The notes: generated by a model not told the origin, from the sequence alone. 18,152 bases of DNA from JASGCK01 sp031430035 (GCA_031430035.1 JANPAS010000224.1:1-18152); one strand, 5' to 3'. Positions 1 to 7,698 are shown, counted from the first letter of the stretch. Numbers and translations: made by a program.

Positions 1-998
1 TAGAAGACGTCTGCGCGGCGCTAGAAGACCCTGCTGTTTGGAACGACCCCAAACGCGCACAGGCACTGGCCAAAGAGCGTAAAGAGCTAGAAGGTGTGGT
101 TCATGTGCTGGATCGTTTGACTGGCGAGATTAGCGACAACACCGAGCTGTTCGACATGAGCAAAGCGGACGACGATTTGGATGGCATCTTGACCATTGAA
201 GGCGAGACCGCAAAGATCACCAAAGAGGTTGAAGGCCTTGAGTTTCGCCGTATGTTCAACAACCCAGCCGATCCGTGCTTTGCCTTTTTGGATATTCAAG
301 CAGGCGCAGGCGGTACCGAGGCTTGCGACTGGGCATCCATGCTCTTGCGTCAATATCTGCGCTACGCCGAGCGCAAGGGCTTTAAAGCCATCATCGAAGA
401 CGAAACTGCAGGCGATACGGCGGGCATTAAAAGCGCGACGATCAAGGTGGAGGGTGAGTATGCGTTTGGATTGCTCCGCACCGAAACGGGCGTACATCGC
501 CTCGTTCGCAAATCACCGTTTGATTCGTCGGGCGGCCGTCACACCAGCTTTGCCAGTGTGTTCGTCTATCCCGAAGTGGACGACAGCATCGAGATTGACA
601 TCAACCCCGCTGATGTTCGTACTGACACCTTTCGTGCCAGCGGCGCGGGCGGCCAGCACATTAATAAAACCGACTCTGCGGTGCGCCTCACGCATATCCC
701 GACGGGCATTGTGGTGCAGTGCCAAGATGGCCGCAGCCAGCACGGCAACCGAGATGTAGCGTGGAAGCGCCTGCGCTCGCGCCTCTACGACTTCGAGATG
801 AAAAAGCGCATGGTCGAGCAGCAAAAGCTTGAGGACACCAAGACCGATGTGGGTTGGGGACACCAGATTCGCAGTTACGTGCTAGATCAATCTCGCATCA
901 AAGATTTGCGTACCAGTGTGGAGACTTCGGCAACGCAAAAGGTGCTGGATGGCGATTTGGATATGTTTATTGAAGCCAGCTTGAAACAAGGTGTTTGA
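1..998 (+). CDS. prfB: Peptide chain release factor 2 (3' part)
   Basis: RF2 promotes hydrolysis of peptidyl-tRNA at UGA and UAA stops on the ribosome. The reading frame is open from base 3 to the TGA at 996-998, so the gene begins before the window and this is its C-terminal ~331 residues. Visible landmarks are the SPF tripeptide (in VRKSPFDSSGGRHTS) that reads the stop codon in RF2-type factors, and the catalytic GGQ loop (SGAGGQHINKTDSAVR) that acts in the peptidyl-transferase centre. SPF rather than PxT distinguishes it from RF1. The programmed +1 frameshift site found early in many prfB genes would lie upstream, so it cannot be assessed. It ends 3 nt before the ATG of the phosphatase gene, suggesting shared transcription. 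Confidence 0.97.
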   Translation, partial: EDVCAALEDPAVWNDPKRAQALAKERKELEGVVHVLDRLTGEISDNTELFDMSKADDDLDGILTIEGETAKITKEVEGLEFRRMFNNPADPCFAFLDIQAGAGGTEACDWASMLLRQYLRYAERKGFKAIIEDETAGDTAGIKSATIKVEGEYAFGLLRTETGVHRLVRKSPFDSSGGRHTSFASVFVYPEVDDSIEIDINPADVRTDTFRASGAGGQHINKTDSAVRLTHIPTGIVVQCQDGRSQHGNRDVAWKRLRSRLYDFEMKKRMVEQQKLEDTKTDVGWGHQIRSYVLDQSRIKDLRTSVETSATQKVLDGDLDMFIEASLKQGV

Positions 999-1001
999 TT
1001 G

Positions 1002-1664
1002 ATGGCAATTAAAGCCCTCATCTTCGATATGGACGGCACGATGATTGACTCGATGCCGACTCATAAAACGGCTTGGATTGAGTTTGCACGGCGCCACGGT
1101 ATCGAAATGGATGTGCCAGAGATGATGCGGCGCACCACAGGGCGTACGGTCGTTGAATGTATGAATGTGCTGTTTGGCCGCACGATGACGGCAGAGGAAG
1201 CGCTGCCGTTGGCGCATGAAAAAGAAGCCATCTACCGTGAACTTTACGCCCCTATTTTTTCTGAGGTCAAAGGCTTCAAAAGCTTTTTAGATAAGGCTTA
1301 CGCGGCGGGACTGGCCGTAGGTATTGGGACAGCGGGCGACGCGCCGAACGTGACGTTTGCGTTATCGCATTTACAACTCGCGCGGGAACCGTCCGTGATT
1401 GTGCGTGGTGATATGGGTTTAGCAGGCAAGCCCGAACCCGCTATCTTTTTGGAAGCGGCCAAGTGCCTTGGCTTTACACCTTCCGAATGCGTCGTGTTTG
1501 AGGATGCGCCTTTTGGCATTGAAGCCGCGCGGCGTGCAGGCATGCGGGCGGTTGCTATTACGACGACGCACAGCGCACTGGAGTTGGCGGGAGAGCACGT
1601 GATGGCAAGTGCACCCAACTACGAAGCGTTGATGAGTGCTAACTTCTTGATTAAACATGGCTAA
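1002..1664 (+). CDS. HAD-superfamily (subfamily IA) phosphatase/phosphatase-like hydrolase
   Basis: A 220-residue protein with the haloacid dehalogenase signature. Motif I is FDMDGT (nucleophile D9, general acid/base D11); the Lys motif is in GLAGKPEPAIF; motif III is VVFEDAPFGIEAARRAG. An alpha-helical cap of about 70 residues follows motif I, as in beta-phosphoglucomutase-like and phosphoglycolate-phosphatase-like enzymes. It probably hydrolyses or isomerises a small phosphorylated sugar or related metabolite in the cytoplasm; the substrate cannot be read from sequence. A TTG one codon upstream (999) is in frame, but the ATG at 1002 is the natural start. Its stop overlaps the start of the monooxygenase gene by 8 nt, so the two are likely translationally coupled. 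Confidence 0.9.
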   Translation: MAIKALIFDMDGTMIDSMPTHKTAWIEFARRHGIEMDVPEMMRRTTGRTVVECMNVLFGRTMTAEEALPLAHEKEAIYRELYAPIFSEVKGFKSFLDKAYAAGLAVGIGTAGDAPNVTFALSHLQLAREPSVIVRGDMGLAGKPEPAIFLEAAKCLGFTPSECVVFEDAPFGIEAARRAGMRAVAITTTHSALELAGEHVMASAPNYEALMSANFLIKHG

Positions 1665-2769
1665 ATTTTTAATCGCAGGTGCAGGCATTGCAGGCTTGTC
1701 TGCTGCGATTGCGCTCACGCGGTCAGGTCATCAGGTAACCGTTTTAGAGCAAGCAAGCGAGCTCTCCGAGGTGGGCGCTGGCATTCAGCTGGGCCCTAAC
1801 GCCATGCGAATTTTGGCAAGTTGGGGGTTGCTGCAGGCCATACTGGATAAGGGCTGCGAGCCAATGAGCCTTGTTGTACGTGATGCACGTGATGACCGCC
1901 TGTTGACGCAGCGCCGCATGGATGACGCACGGCAGCGCTTCGGCGCGCCACATGTGTGCATTCGCCGAAGCGACCTACAAGGCGTGCTCTTGCAGGCCAT
2001 ATCAGATGGCGCTTCTAGGGCATCCATCGCGCTAGGCCAAGCACAGTATGGCGTGCAGGGTGGATGGCCTGAGGAATTTGATGCACTCTTGGGCTGTGAT
2101 GGCTTGCACAGTAAAGTGCGCGAGGACTTACTGGCGGGTACGAAGCACAGCGGTAAGCCGCGTAGCACGGGGCATACAGCGTACCGGGCCATGATTGATA
2201 TGGCGCTACTACCGCTGGAACTGCGACATCAGTCTGTGCAAGTCTGGCTGGGCGCGGCGCAGCATGTGGTCGCGTATCCCGTCAATCAGCGGCAATTAAA
2301 TATCGTTATTGCTCAGGTGGGCGCACCCACGCTGGCTAGTCCTATGTCTGCACAGCTGCATGCTTTGGTTGCAGCAGTAGAGGCAAGTGGTGGATTTACG
2401 ACTTGGGATTTATTTCATCGCCCCCCAATGCTCTCGCCAAAATATTACGCCAAAGGCAATGTCGCACTCTTGGGTGATGCTGCGCATCCCATGTTGCCGT
2501 ATTTAGCGCAAGGCGCAGCGATGGCGATTGAAGATGCTGAAGCTTTGGCTAAATCAATCGGCCTGCAGCCCAATGTGGATATGGCTTTGCGGGCCTATGC
2601 TAAGGCGCGATGGAAGCGAAATGCGCAGGTTCAAATTCGCTCGCAGCTTCAAGGGTTTGCGTTTCATGCCGATGGCTTGATGGGGTTAGCGCGGGACGCT
2701 GTCCTACGCGTTGCAGGCGAGCGCATCACGGCTATGCCGTGGCTTTATAGTTATCAATATCAAAATTAA
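1657..2769 (+). CDS. FAD-dependent monooxygenase (salicylate hydroxylase/UbiH-like)
   Basis: A 370-residue class A flavoprotein monooxygenase. The N-terminal Rossmann fold has the dinucleotide motif GAGIAGLSAA (residues 8-17) followed by the acidic E31 that binds the ADP ribose. The DG motif is in LLGCDGLHSKVR (about 145-155). The second FAD motif is GDAAHPMLPYLAQGA (273-287). Such enzymes hydroxylate aromatic rings or similar substrates using NAD(P)H and O2; the motifs match salicylate and 3-hydroxybenzoate hydroxylase relatives, but the substrate is unresolved. The region before the DG motif (about 120-142) is shorter than I expect for the family. It overlaps the phosphatase gene by 8 nt and precedes a dehydrogenase gene, so these may be one catabolic transcription unit, although the phosphatase does not obviously fit such a pathway. 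Confidence 0.9.
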   Translation: MAKFLIAGAGIAGLSAAIALTRSGHQVTVLEQASELSEVGAGIQLGPNAMRILASWGLLQAILDKGCEPMSLVVRDARDDRLLTQRRMDDARQRFGAPHVCIRRSDLQGVLLQAISDGASRASIALGQAQYGVQGGWPEEFDALLGCDGLHSKVREDLLAGTKHSGKPRSTGHTAYRAMIDMALLPLELRHQSVQVWLGAAQHVVAYPVNQRQLNIVIAQVGAPTLASPMSAQLHALVAAVEASGGFTTWDLFHRPPMLSPKYYAKGNVALLGDAAHPMLPYLAQGAAMAIEDAEALAKSIGLQPNVDMALRAYAKARWKRNAQVQIRSQLQGFAFHADGLMGLARDAVLRVAGERITAMPWLYSYQYQN

Positions 2770-2779
2770 AGGACAAAAA

Positions 2780-3547
2780 ATGACAGCTTCCGCGAACAAC
2801 AAAATTGCCATGGTCACAGGCGCTGGCACAGGTATTGGCCGTGCAACGGCTCTCGCACTGGTTCGTGCGGGCTATACGGTGGTGCTGGCAGGGCGCAAGT
2901 TAGATGCCCTGCAAGCCACGGCGGATATGGCCTCCCAGATAGCTGCAGGTAAAACGCTGGCTGTGCCAACGGATGCCAGCAACCCCGAATCTGTGAATGC
3001 GCTATTCGCCAAAATCGAATCCACCTACGGTCGCATCGACGTGATTTTTAACAACGCGGGCATGGGCGCACCGACCATCCCTATGGACGAAATTACCTTC
3101 GAGCAGTGGTCAGCTGTCGTGGGCATCAACCTCACGGGCTCATTCTTATGTGCACAAGGCGCAATGCGACTCATGAAGAAGCAAAGCCCCATGGGCGGAC
3201 GCATCATCAACAACGGCTCAATCTCGGCGCACGCACCGCGCCCTATGTCTGCGCCATATACATCCACCAAACATGCCATCACGGGATTGACCAAATCCAT
3301 CGCTTTAGATGGCCGGGCGCACAACATCGCATGTAGCCAAATCGACATTGGCAATGCCGCCACCGATATGACCCAGCGCATGGTGGGCGGCGTGATTCAA
3401 CCACGCGGCGACATGATGGTGGAAGACCGCATGGACGTGAACCATGTGGCAGACATGGTGGTGCATATCGCTAATTTACCGCTAGAGACCAATGTGCTGT
3501 TTACGACCATCATGGCTACCAAGATGCCATTGGTGGGTAGAGGATAG
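2780..3547 (+). CDS. Short-chain dehydrogenase/reductase (SDR)
   Basis: A 255-residue classical SDR, an NAD(P)-dependent oxidoreductase of alcohols or ketones. Visible motifs are the cofactor-binding TGAGTGIG (13-20), NNAG (91-94), and the catalytic set S147 with Y160 and K164 (YTSTK). The start ATG at 2780 was chosen because it is preceded by AAAGGA about 7 nt upstream and the SDR fold begins right after it; an in-frame upstream ATG at 2711 lies inside the monooxygenase gene and would add unrelated residues. It sits 10 nt after the monooxygenase stop, so it is probably cotranscribed and may act on the same metabolite. R39 after the second beta strand (LAGR) is compatible with NADP preference, which is an inference. 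Confidence 0.92.
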   Translation: MTASANNKIAMVTGAGTGIGRATALALVRAGYTVVLAGRKLDALQATADMASQIAAGKTLAVPTDASNPESVNALFAKIESTYGRIDVIFNNAGMGAPTIPMDEITFEQWSAVVGINLTGSFLCAQGAMRLMKKQSPMGGRIINNGSISAHAPRPMSAPYTSTKHAITGLTKSIALDGRAHNIACSQIDIGNAATDMTQRMVGGVIQPRGDMMVEDRMDVNHVADMVVHIANLPLETNVLFTTIMATKMPLVGRG

Positions 3548-3548
3548 G

Positions 3549-3577
3549 TTGCGGCTAATTTCCAGCAGGTATAGAAT
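3549..3577 (+). promoter_or_regulatory. Candidate promoter for the copper module
   Basis: TTGCGG (3549-3554) and TAGAAT (3572-3577) are separated by 17 nt, a plausible sigma-70 pair with a weak -35 and a good -10. The ATG of the next gene is at 3585, only 7 nt past the -10, so a transcript from here would be nearly leaderless. No clear CueR-type dyad overlaps it. This is a by-eye assignment. Confidence 0.35.
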
Positions 3578-3584
3578 CCTCCTC

Positions 3585-3917
3585 ATGCGTCGCATATTTG
3601 CCATCCTCTTGATTTGCTTACTTCCACTGCAAAGCTTTGCAAGTGTGGATATGGGCGTAAAGATGGCGGGTATGGAAACTCAAATGACGGATGCCCCGCA
3701 AGCGCCATGTCACGAGGCTTCCCAGCCTATGCAAGCTGCAAGCCAAGACTGCTGTGACTTGCAGAGCATATGCCAAGTGATGTGTCACCTGTCTGCTGGC
3801 TTGCCTCTTTCTAACGCTTTGACGCTTGCAGATCTATCGCATCATGTGCCTCACCAAACGAGCGCACGCTTTCAAAGCGCGGACCTGCGCATGGCGGTTC
3901 GGCCACCCCTTCTCTAA
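3585..3917 (+). CDS. Small exported Cys/Met-rich protein of unknown function
   Basis: A 110-residue protein not recognised as a named family. The N-terminus (MRRIFAILLICLLPLQSFA) is a typical Sec signal peptide, so the mature part should be periplasmic. The mature part holds metal-ligand-type residues: several Met between 23 and 49, C42-H43, and a cluster C56-C57, C63, C67-H68. Suggested role: periplasmic binding or sensing of a soft metal such as copper; this is inference. The ATG at 3585 was chosen because it starts the signal peptide; longer in-frame starts run back into the SDR gene. There is no good ribosome-binding site next to this start. It resembles the mini-protein at 16448-16813 in size, signal peptide layout and placement of the Cys cluster. 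A hairpin/T-tract follows it. Confidence 0.7.
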   Translation: MRRIFAILLICLLPLQSFASVDMGVKMAGMETQMTDAPQAPCHEASQPMQAASQDCCDLQSICQVMCHLSAGLPLSNALTLADLSHHVPHQTSARFQSADLRMAVRPPLL

Positions 3918-3937
3918 CTTCTAAACCCTAAATTCGT

Positions 3938-3975
3938 CCGCAATTTAAGTATTGCGGTTTGTTTTTGTTTGTTTT
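3938..3975 (+). terminator. Rho-independent terminator or attenuator
   Basis: A perfect 7-bp stem (CCGCAAT at 3938-3944, ATTGCGG at 3951-3957) with a 6-nt loop is followed by an 18-nt tract containing 15 T (3958-3975). This is a textbook intrinsic terminator for plus-strand transcription. It lies after the Cys-rich mini-protein gene and ends directly before the GGAAG ribosome-binding site (3976-3980) of the next gene. Confidence 0.8.
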
Positions 3976-3986
3976 GGAAGTTAGCC

Positions 3987-4262
3987 ATGAAAAAAATTCT
4001 TTATTCGTTCAGTTGTCTATGGCTGCTTTTGCCAGTCATAGCTGGAGCGCAAAGCCATAACGCAAAAGCTGCGACTCCGCGCCCTGTTTATCAATCTGCC
4101 TTTGCTGATTTGCCTGCGTTTGACCCCGAACGCCCCACAGCAGACAAAAAAGATTGGCGCAAAGCCAACGAAGATGTGGCGCAATTTCCGCGCGGTCACG
4201 TCGATATTTTGAAATGGGAAGAGGCGCAAACCAAGAAGCGTGGAGGCGAAAAAGCAAAATGA
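3987..4262 (+). CDS. Small exported protein of a metal-efflux-associated conserved type (YxSAF)
   Basis: A 91-residue protein with a Sec signal peptide (about 1-21, cleavage near AGA-Q) and a charged mature part. Recognisable features are YQSAFADLPAF (35-45) and DWRKANEDV (56-64). From memory, short proteins with a similar Y-x-S-A-F then W-R-x-A-N pattern sit next to TolC/RND or multicopper oxidase genes in other proteobacteria; no function is known to me. There are no Cys residues after the signal peptide, so direct soft-metal binding is not suggested; a partner role for the outer-membrane factor is an inference from gene order. The ATG at 3987 has GGAAG six nucleotides upstream. Its TGA stop overlaps the ATG of the TolC-like gene (ATGA), implying translational coupling. 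Confidence 0.75.
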   Translation: MKKILYSFSCLWLLLPVIAGAQSHNAKAATPRPVYQSAFADLPAFDPERPTADKKDWRKANEDVAQFPRGHVDILKWEEAQTKKRGGEKAK

Positions 4263-5743
4263 TGAGTCATCAAAAATTCAAAGCTCGAACTTTGGTCTTG
4301 GCGTGCAGCATCCTCGTATTAAGCGGCTGCGCTAGCTTGTCCAGTGACGGCAATATCGCCGATTTGCAAACACTCACCAAAGGCAAAACAGCTGGCACAG
4401 CGATTGATTTATCTGCTGTGCAAAAAGATCGCATGCAATCTAGCAATCTGGCCGAGGCGTTGCAAAAGCGTCAAGAGACAGTAAACGCCTTGCTCGTGCA
4501 GCCTCTCACGGCTGAGTCGGCTATCCGCATCGCCATGCTGAGCAGTCCCCGTATGGGCGCGGCGCTCACCCGCTTAAACATTAGTGATGCAGACCGTGTG
4601 CAAGCAGGCCGTTTGCCCAATCCTCATGTGGCTTTTGCAAGGCTATTTGAAGGTCAAACGCGCGAAATCGAGCGCATGCTGAGCTTTAACTTGCTGGGGA
4701 TTTTGACCCTACCGTGGCAGGCAGAATTTAAAAGCAATCAGCACGAATTGGCAAAAATGACGGCTGCGGGTGATGTGGTGCAGCTAGCTGCCGACACCAA
4801 AAAAGCGTGGTTTCGCGCAGTGGCTGCGGCGCAATCCGTCTCGTATTTAGAAGATGCCAAAGAGGCTGCATCGGCTGGCGCGGAACTGGCAAGGCGCATG
4901 GCACAGGTGGGCAACTTTAGCCGCTTGCAGCAAGCGCAAGAACAAGCCTTGGTGCTAGATGCTGCGCTGGCGTTGGCGCGGGCGCAAAAAGCTGCCGCTA
5001 GCGAGCGCGAGCGTTTGATACGTCTTTTGGGGCTTTGGGGCGAGCAAACGCAGTTTGTACTGCCAGATCGGTTGCCAGATCTGCCCAAACTTGCAGCCGA
5101 GCATGCTGATATTGAAGGGGCGGCACTGCGCGAACGATTGGATGTGAGGTCAGCTTTGGCGGCAACGGACTACACGGCAAAAACCTTGGGCTTTACCAAG
5201 GTGACAGGTTTCGTGAGCGGTTTAGAGATAGAGCTCAAAACAAAAGACAAATCGAATATGTTGACAGGGGCTCTGGATCGCACGCGTGGCTGGGAGCTGG
5301 CTGTGCCGATACCGATATTTGACTGGGGGCAGGCTAGAAACGCCAGAGCGCAAACTCAGTACTTGCAATCGGTGGAGCGAGTGCATGACACGGCGGTGCA
5401 AGCCAGAAGCGAGGTGAGGGAGGCATGGTTTGGTTACCGCTCCAGTCACGACATTGCAAGGCAGTACTTAGATCGCATCGTGCCGCTACGCCAATTTATG
5501 CAGGCCGAAACCCAGCTGCGCTACAACGGCATGCTGGTTAGTAGCTGGGATTTGCTTGCCGATATGCGCATCAATATCCGCACCATTGTGAGCACGATTG
5601 AGGCGCAGCGCGACTATTGGCTTGCTGAAACTGACTTGCAAACCGCCATGACAGCAGGCTCACCCAGTGGTTTTTCTAGCAGCCTTGGAACATCTATGGC
5701 CAGCAGCGCCGCAGGTATGCCAGCCGAACCTAAAGGACATTAA
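4259..5743 (+). CDS. TolC-family outer-membrane efflux lipoprotein (CusC/CzcC-like)
   Basis: A 494-residue outer-membrane factor. The N-terminus carries a lipoprotein signal with lipobox LSGC (C24), so it should be acylated and sent to the outer membrane. The rest shows the long Ala/Gln/Leu-rich helical repeats of the TolC trimer channel, for example TAESAIRIAMLSSPRMGAAL and, in the second repeat, WELAVPIPIFDWGQARNARA. Family members form the exit duct of tripartite pumps. Here it is followed 2 nt later by a multicopper oxidase and has no adaptor or RND gene on the same strand, so its pump partner is unclear; the RND system encoded on the opposite strand has its own outer-membrane factor. The start at 4259 (ATGATG) overlaps the preceding stop. 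Confidence 0.9.
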   Translation: MMSHQKFKARTLVLACSILVLSGCASLSSDGNIADLQTLTKGKTAGTAIDLSAVQKDRMQSSNLAEALQKRQETVNALLVQPLTAESAIRIAMLSSPRMGAALTRLNISDADRVQAGRLPNPHVAFARLFEGQTREIERMLSFNLLGILTLPWQAEFKSNQHELAKMTAAGDVVQLAADTKKAWFRAVAAAQSVSYLEDAKEAASAGAELARRMAQVGNFSRLQQAQEQALVLDAALALARAQKAAASERERLIRLLGLWGEQTQFVLPDRLPDLPKLAAEHADIEGAALRERLDVRSALAATDYTAKTLGFTKVTGFVSGLEIELKTKDKSNMLTGALDRTRGWELAVPIPIFDWGQARNARAQTQYLQSVERVHDTAVQARSEVREAWFGYRSSHDIARQYLDRIVPLRQFMQAETQLRYNGMLVSSWDLLADMRINIRTIVSTIEAQRDYWLAETDLQTAMTAGSPSGFSSSLGTSMASSAAGMPAEPKGH

Positions 5744-5745
5744 CT

Positions 5746-7140
5746 ATGAACCATTTACTTAATCGACGATCATTTTTTAGTGGCGTGGCCGCTGCCAGCG
5801 TCAGCTCTGTGGCAATGGCTGCCCTGCCCGAGCCCGTGCTGATGAGCAAGCCAGATACAGCCGCTCCTTTGCTGCCCAATTCTGGTTTGCCGTACAACCC
5901 CGTTGTTACTTTGAACGGTTGGTCGCTGCCTTGGCGCATGAACCAAAACGTCAAAGAGTTTCACTTAGTTGCCGAGCCTGTGGTGCGTGAGGTCTCACCA
6001 GGTTTTAAGGTCAATATGTGGGGCTATAACGGGCAAAGCCCAGGCCCCACGATTGAAGTGGTGGAAGGCGACCGTGTGCGCATCTTTGTGACCAACAAAT
6101 TGCCCGAGCACACCACCATCCACTGGCATGGGCAACGTCTACCCAATGGAATGGACGGTGTAGGTGGCTTAAACCAAAAGCAAATTCCTGTTGGCAAAAC
6201 TTTTGTGTATGAGTTCGAAGCACGCAGACCTGGTACGTTTATGTATCACCCGCACGCGGATGAAATGACGCAAATGGCGATGGGCATGATGGGCTTTTGG
6301 GTGACACACCCACGGTTAGATAAAGCGGGCAAACATCCGCTGATTGACAACGTGCAGCGCGATTTTTGTTTTTTACTCAACGCCTACGATGTGGATCCTG
6401 GCAGCATGACGCCCAAAGTCAACACCATGTTAGACCACAATATTTGGAGTTGGAATAGCCGTGTTTTTCCGGGCATCGACACGCTCAATGTTCGGAAAAA
6501 TGACAAGGTACGCATCCGCGTCGGCAATCTTACGATGACGAATCACCCCATTCATTTGCATGGACACGAATTTTTAGTCACAGGGACAGACGGTGGCCCC
6601 ACACCTAAAAGTACGCGTTGGTACGAGGTGACGACGGATGTCGCCGTTGGGCAAATGCGCCAAATTGAGTTTTTAGCGGACGAAGAAGGTGACTGGGCAT
6701 TCCACTGCCACAAAAGTCATCACACCATGAACGCGATGGGACACAACGTGCCCACCATGATTGGTGTGGATCACAAAGGGTTGGTGCAAAAACTGCAAAA
6801 AATTGTCCCTGACTATATGGTGATGGGTGAGCGCGGTATGGCGGATATGGGTGAGATGGAGATGCAAATCCCCGACAACACCGCGCCCATGATGACGGGA
6901 ACAGGCCCTTATGGCGCAGTCGAGATGGGCGGCATGTTCACCATGCTCAAGGTCAGAGCGGATCAAAAAGCAGGTGACTACAAAGACCCGGGTTGGTACA
7001 AGCAGCCGCCTGGAACGCAAGCATTTGAATGGACAGGCCCCTTGGCTGAGCCTGCTCGTTTCAAAGCGGATATGAAAGCCGACGTGGGCAATAGCGCGCT
7101 TCCTTCGGTTCGTAAACCCAAAGGCCATGCGGGCCATTAA
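5746..7140 (+). CDS. Multicopper oxidase, Tat-exported, copper-resistance type
   Basis: A 464-residue laccase-like oxidase that would oxidise Cu(I) to the less toxic Cu(II) in the periplasm while reducing O2 to water. The N-terminus has a twin-arginine motif (NRRSFFSG, R7-R8), fitting export after folding with cofactor. All copper-ligand motifs are present: HWH (126-128), HPH (168-170), HPIHLHGH (267-274), and HCHKSHH with M331 (H320-C321-H322, H326, M331), which supply the type 1, 2 and 3 sites. Downstream of the last copper motif is a Met-rich stretch (358-400, 11 Met in 43 residues). It is shorter than CopA/PcoA (about 600 residues). AAAGGA precedes the start, and it follows the TolC-like gene by 2 nt. 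Confidence 0.95.
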   Translation: MNHLLNRRSFFSGVAAASVSSVAMAALPEPVLMSKPDTAAPLLPNSGLPYNPVVTLNGWSLPWRMNQNVKEFHLVAEPVVREVSPGFKVNMWGYNGQSPGPTIEVVEGDRVRIFVTNKLPEHTTIHWHGQRLPNGMDGVGGLNQKQIPVGKTFVYEFEARRPGTFMYHPHADEMTQMAMGMMGFWVTHPRLDKAGKHPLIDNVQRDFCFLLNAYDVDPGSMTPKVNTMLDHNIWSWNSRVFPGIDTLNVRKNDKVRIRVGNLTMTNHPIHLHGHEFLVTGTDGGPTPKSTRWYEVTTDVAVGQMRQIEFLADEEGDWAFHCHKSHHTMNAMGHNVPTMIGVDHKGLVQKLQKIVPDYMVMGERGMADMGEMEMQIPDNTAPMMTGTGPYGAVEMGGMFTMLKVRADQKAGDYKDPGWYKQPPGTQAFEWTGPLAEPARFKADMKADVGNSALPSVRKPKGHAGH

Positions 7141-7160
7141 TTGTTAAAGAAAGAATCATC

Positions 7161-7661
7161 ATGAACGCCAAACACATACTCCTTGCCTTTATATTGACAA
7201 GCCTGTCTTGCATTTCATTTGCGCATGGCAATAAAGACCACACGCCCAAAGCGAGCACTACGCAAGCGACTCAAAAAGAACAAAAACCGTGGGGCATAGC
7301 GGGCGAGATAAAAGCAGTCACGCGCACCGTTACTGTGGGTATGGGTGACAACATGCGATTTACGCCAGACCGCATTGATGTGAAGTTAGGTGAGGTGATC
7401 AGGTTCATCATTCAGAACAACGGAAAAATCCTGCATGAATTCGTCATTGGTACAAAAAAAGAGTTAGATGAACACGCCGCCATGATGGTCAAATTCCCTA
7501 ATATGGAACACGACGAGCCGTATATGGCGCATGTGGCAGCGGGGAAAAAAGGACAGATTATTTGGCAATTTAATAAAGCAGGCGATTTCGATTTTGCCTG
7601 TTTGATTGCAGGGCATTACCAAGCCGGCATGGTTGGAAAAATCAAAGTCAGCGCACGTTAA
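7161..7661 (+). CDS. copI: CopI-like periplasmic cupredoxin
   Basis: A 166-residue exported blue-copper-type protein. A Sec signal peptide ends near residue 21 (ISFA-H). The mature N-terminus has HGNKDH, a possible extra metal site. The C-terminal cupredoxin fold carries the type 1 copper ligand set H92 (in ILHEF), C147, H152 and M157 (CLIAGHYQAGM). It matches the CopI family, known in Rubrivivax gelatinosus as a periplasmic cupredoxin needed for copper tolerance; the symbol rests on this resemblance. It lies 20 nt after the multicopper oxidase, with which it could exchange copper or electrons. A generic plastocyanin or azurin-like redox protein is the alternative, but the context favours copper tolerance. 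Confidence 0.85.
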   Translation: MNAKHILLAFILTSLSCISFAHGNKDHTPKASTTQATQKEQKPWGIAGEIKAVTRTVTVGMGDNMRFTPDRIDVKLGEVIRFIIQNNGKILHEFVIGTKKELDEHAAMMVKFPNMEHDEPYMAHVAAGKKGQIIWQFNKAGDFDFACLIAGHYQAGMVGKIKVSAR

Positions 7662-7698
7662 ATCAATCTAAGCTTTATTTTTTTAAAGGACACACAAC

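Noticed and set aside
1..95. Programmed RF2 frameshift site
   Set aside because: The frame is open without interruption from base 3, and the usual site near codon 26 lies before the window.
87..863. Minus-strand and alternative-frame ORFs over prfB
   Set aside because: They are shadows of a highly conserved gene, with no ribosome-binding sites or domain signatures.
3540..3581. Inverted repeat GAGGAT/ATCCTC around the candidate promoter
   Set aside because: Only 6 bp with a 30-nt gap, which is expected by chance at this scale.
7670..7690. Hairpin CTTTA/TAAAG before the CusF-like gene
   Set aside because: The 5-bp AT-only stem is too weak to be credible as a terminator or a ribosome-binding-site blocker.
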